From Nymphaea colorata (lineage: Eukaryota; Streptophyta; Magnoliopsida; Nymphaeales; Nymphaeaceae), in contig NW_022205013.1 of NCBI RefSeq assembly GCF_008831285.2, forward strand, positions 47,501 to 58,136: 10,636 nt of DNA. The letters are read 5' to 3'. Position numbers and translations under genes: made by a program. Under the pieces are notes generated by a model. The model was given only the letters and a program-made list of their open reading frames with translations, searched no databases and was not told the origin of the DNA. Below are positions 8,061 through 10,636 of the stretch, piece after piece. Each line of letters opens with the position of its first letter. Position 1 is the stretch's first letter.

Positions 8061-9583
8061 TTATGTTTGTTCCTGAAGTAGAAATAGTTCCATCTGCTCC
8101 TGAATAGCCTCTTTCAAAAGGGCTTCCGCTTGCTCGGTGATATACCTTGGTAGAAGATATGATTTCTTGTAACTGAGGCTTATTTGTTCTTAAATGGGTA
8201 CGTAACTGAACAATAAATTTCTTTACCTGTCCAATTTCTAATTGATCAAGATATCCATTCGTTCCGGTATAATAGTAACTATCTGTTCATCCACCGCGAG
8301 AGGGGATGATGGGATTGTTTGAGCAACTCCCGTAATCGTTGACCTCTTGCAATTGATTCTGAGTAGCTTTATCTAGATCGGGAAGCGAATTGCGCAAAGG
8401 CTTCTAACTCTGCAAATTGAGCCAATTCTAATTTTAATTTGCCGGCTACTTGTTTCATGGCTTTAATTTGAGCTGCGGATCCTACTCTGGAGACGGAAAT
8501 ACCCACATTAATAGCTGGACGGATTCCAGCATTGAATAAATCCGCGGATAAGAAGATTTGCCCATCTGTAATGGAAATGACATTAGTGGGAATATAAGCC
8601 GAAACGTCCCCAGATTGAGTCTCAACTATTGGTAAAGCAGTCATACTTCCTTCGCCTAAACGAGAACTTAGTTTAGCGGCTCTTTCCAAAAGGCGGGAAT
8701 GCAAATAAAAAACGTCTCCTGGATAAGCTTCGCGACCAGGTGGTCTTCTTAATAGAAGGGACATTTGGCGATAAGATTGTGCTTGTTTGGAGAGATCATC
8801 ATAAATTATTAAGGTATGTCGTTGACGGTACATAAAATATTCAGCCAGAGCGGCTCCTGTATAAGGAGCGAGGTATTGTAATGTAGCAGGCGAATCCGCT
8901 GTTTCCGCTACCACAATGGTGTATTCCATTGCTCCCCGTTCCTGGAAAGTAGTCACTACCTGAGCCACGGAAGATGCTTTTTGACCAATAGCTACATAAA
9001 CGCATATTACATTTTGACCTTTTTGATTGAGAATAGTATCTGTAGCTACTGCTGTTTTACCGGTCTGTCTGTCCCCAATAATTAATTCTCGCTGACCGCG
9101 TCCTATAGGGATCATCGAATCAATAGCAATAAGCCCCGTTTGAAGAGGCTCATATACGGAACGTCTCGAAATAATACCTGGAGCGGGAGACTCAATTAAC
9201 CGATATTCAGAAGCTAAAATTTCACCCCTCCCATCAATAGGTTTAGCTAGGGCATTTATAACACGACCCAAATAAGCCTCACTCACCGGTATCTGAGCAA
9301 TTCGTCCTGTTGCTTTCACGGAACTACCCTCTTGTATCATCAAACCGTCACCCATTAATACAACGCCAACATTATTGGATTCCAAATTCAGAGCAATACC
9401 TATCGTACCCTCTTCAAACTCTACTAATTCACCTGCCATTACTTCATCAAGACCATGAATACGAGCAATGCCGTCGCCCACTTGAAGTACGGTACCAGTG
9501 TTCACAATCTTTACTTCTCTATTATATTGCTCAATCCGTTCGCGGATAATATTACTAATTTCTTCGGCTCGAATGGTTACCAT
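8061..9583 (-). CDS. atpA: ATP synthase CF1 alpha subunit, with several frameshifts in its 3' fifth
   Basis: Alpha subunit of chloroplast ATP synthase, in the F1 head on the stromal face of the thylakoid. From ATG at 9583 the frame is clean for 400 residues and highly conserved: Walker A GDRQTGKT at 170-177, Walker B TLIIYDDL at 257-264, and [15 protein letters not shown] with the arginine finger R366. It then shifts and stops after 404 residues at 8369. Homology continues to TAA at 8061 in changing frames ([48 protein letters not shown]). The span is 1523 nt against 1524 for a 507-residue gene. By comparison with the family, about five single-base changes lie near 8380 (+1), 8350 (-1), 8310 (-1), 8271 (-1) and 8140 (+1). 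They remove the C-terminal helical domain. Plant RNA editing does not insert or delete bases. Sequence error or a pseudogene copy is likely. It lies 68 nt after atpF in the atp operon. Confidence 0.95.
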
Positions 9584-9651
9584 TAGTATCTCTTAATTCT
9601 TTCTAGGAAGCAAAAAAGGAGAAAAATAATACCTATCCTATAGTAGAAGGA
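9584..9651 (-). other. atpF-atpA intergenic leader
   Basis: Only 68 nt separate the atpF stop from the atpA start, consistent with co-transcription in the atpI-atpH-atpF-atpA operon. No GGAGG-like site sits at normal distance before the atpA ATG; the nearest purine-rich text is AAGAGATACT. A TTTTCTCC tract precedes it. Confidence 0.7.
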
Positions 9652-10060
9652 CTAATCGGTTATTTCTTTCATGGCCCCAAGTATGCCAATATTAGCACCG
9701 ATGGTGCGTAAATGTAACTCGCCGTTCAAACAATTATTCAGAGTTCCTAGAGCCCTTGTAAGGCTTGTTGGAAAACTCGTTGTTGGACCTGATTAATCGC
9801 TCTTTGTTGTTCGAAATGAATGCTTTCGTTTTTGTAATTTTCTAATTGTTCCAAATTCTGATAAGCGGCATTAATCAAATTTATCTTTTCTTGTTCTATC
9901 TCAGAGTATCCATTCACTCGAAACTCTTCCGCTTCCCTTTCCACTTTCTGTAAGCGAGCCCGTGCTTTTTCAAGCTGCTCAACGGCTCCTCCGCATAGTT
10001 CTTCTGAATTGCGAATAGTACTCAAAATCCTCTGCTTTCGATTATCTAATAAATCACTTA
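9652..10060 (-). CDS. atpF: ATP synthase CF0 subunit b (I), exon 2 (partial gene, one frameshift)
   Basis: Exon 2 of atpF, the b-type stator subunit that links the membrane part of ATP synthase to the F1 head. It starts after the intron's CTTTCAT with TAAGTG ([13 protein letters not shown]) and continues as a charged, mostly helical stalk: [38 protein letters not shown] and [19 protein letters not shown]. One base is missing near 9753 (AAGGGCTCTAGG, where ALGTL needs one more base), giving an early TAG at 9747-9749. The normal end (LGTLN...[21 protein letters not shown]) is readable in the next frame to TAG at 9652. The exon is 409 nt against 410 expected. The loss fits a shortened G run, so error is likely. 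Exon 1, with the membrane anchor, lies beyond the right edge. Confidence 0.94.
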
Positions 10061-10636
10061 ATGAAAGTAGATTATCTCCCCATCAATTCCACAACTTCCA
10101 CGATCTCTTCCCGAACCGAACATGAATCTTTCGATTCATTTGGCTCTCACGCTCAATTAAATTACTTATACTTATGGGGCATTCCCATATCTCTTTCTTA
10201 ATGAGCCTACCCTCTCTTCTCTGTTCGTATTCCAGGATATAAAAACTGATACAAGAAAACCCAGGATCTCTGGAGGGCTCTTCTGACCAGACCAAAAAAA
10301 CTTGTAATTGTCAGCAAAGTCGTTTCTTTTATTTCTTCACATCCAAAAGAATTCTTTCTCATTTTATACACATAGGTCGTCGATTCAGCATTAGATAAAA
10401 AGGAAGGGGCGAGGTACCCGTTTTTCCAGTCAATGGTTCAAATCATTTTATTGATATGAGTGTTCTATATCAAATAAATTCCCAACAAAATGATTTATGC
10501 ATTTTGAAACCAATCTTATCTTGTACTAACGCAGTGGTAGAAAGAGTACCGTGTTGTGCTTAGACTTCAAACAGTTCAGCTTTAACCATGTTAACTAAAT
10601 GGTCTCACATTATTGGTTAATAGAGAATCCAATTTA
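10061..10636 (-). other. atpF: atpF group II intron, 3' portion
   Basis: The intron reads on the minus strand and ends CTACTTTCAT at 10061. Domain V is at 10113-10146. At least 576 nt are present; the 5' splice site and exon 1 are not in the window. An open frame of 70 codons at 10083-10295 covers the domain V region and is not a real gene. No intron protein is encoded. In plants this intron is spliced with help from MatK and nuclear factors. Confidence 0.9.
10113..10146 (-). other. atpF intron domain V
   Basis: A 34-nt hairpin beginning GAGCCAAATGAATCG and ending CATGTTCGGTTC, with the AGC triad near the 5' end and full base pairing of GAGCC with GGTTC. It lies 52 nt before the 3' splice site. 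Confidence 0.88.

Noticed and set aside
9310-9549. 79-codon plus-strand open frame
   Set aside because: Antisense shadow of the conserved N-terminal part of atpA.
10083-10295. 70-codon minus-strand open frame
   Set aside because: It covers domain V of the atpF intron, which is structural RNA.

Overview
This window is plant plastid (chloroplast) DNA, or a recent copy of it. It is AT-rich. It carries, in the ancestral order for the flowering-plant large single-copy region, trnK-UUU (5' part), rps16, trnQ-UUG, psbK, psbI, trnS-GCU, trnG-UCC, trnR-UCU, atpA and atpF (3' part). trnK next to rps16, and trnS-trnG-trnR-atpA in a row, argue against plants with the legume 50-kb, daisy-family or grass inversions. 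The AtpA protein resembles eudicot-type rather than grass AtpA. The species cannot be named from this sequence.

Layout. Positions 1-693 are the 5' part of the trnK group II intron, and matK would begin beyond position 1. The trnK 5' exon is at 694-730 (minus). A spacer with a 24-bp tandem repeat follows. rps16 (minus, 1559-2665) is complete, with two exons and an 846-nt group II intron. A long spacer of about 2.07 kb, without a recognisable gene, leads to trnQ (minus, 4740-4811). psbK (5152-5337) and psbI (5779-5889) are on the plus strand and encode two small photosystem II subunits; both are intact. trnS (minus, 6066-6153), split trnG (plus, 6898-7715) and trnR (plus, 7856-7927) follow. atpA (minus, 8061-9583) and atpF exon 2 (minus, 9652-10060) form the 3' end of the atpI-atpH-atpF-atpA operon. 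The atpF intron runs off the right edge.

How the genes work together. PsbK and PsbI are photosystem II core subunits. AtpA and AtpF are the alpha subunit and a stator subunit of chloroplast ATP synthase. rps16 and the tRNAs serve plastid translation.

The main oddity is a set of single-base length changes that break otherwise well conserved genes. There are five in the last 330 nt of atpA, one near the end of atpF and two that offset each other in trnG exon 2. Most are gains or losses in short homopolymer runs, and the other genes look clean. Base-calling or assembly error in a stretch of this record is the simplest explanation. A non-functional plastid copy in the mitochondrial or nuclear genome is the main alternative. 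I see no mobile element, CRISPR array or new multi-gene system.
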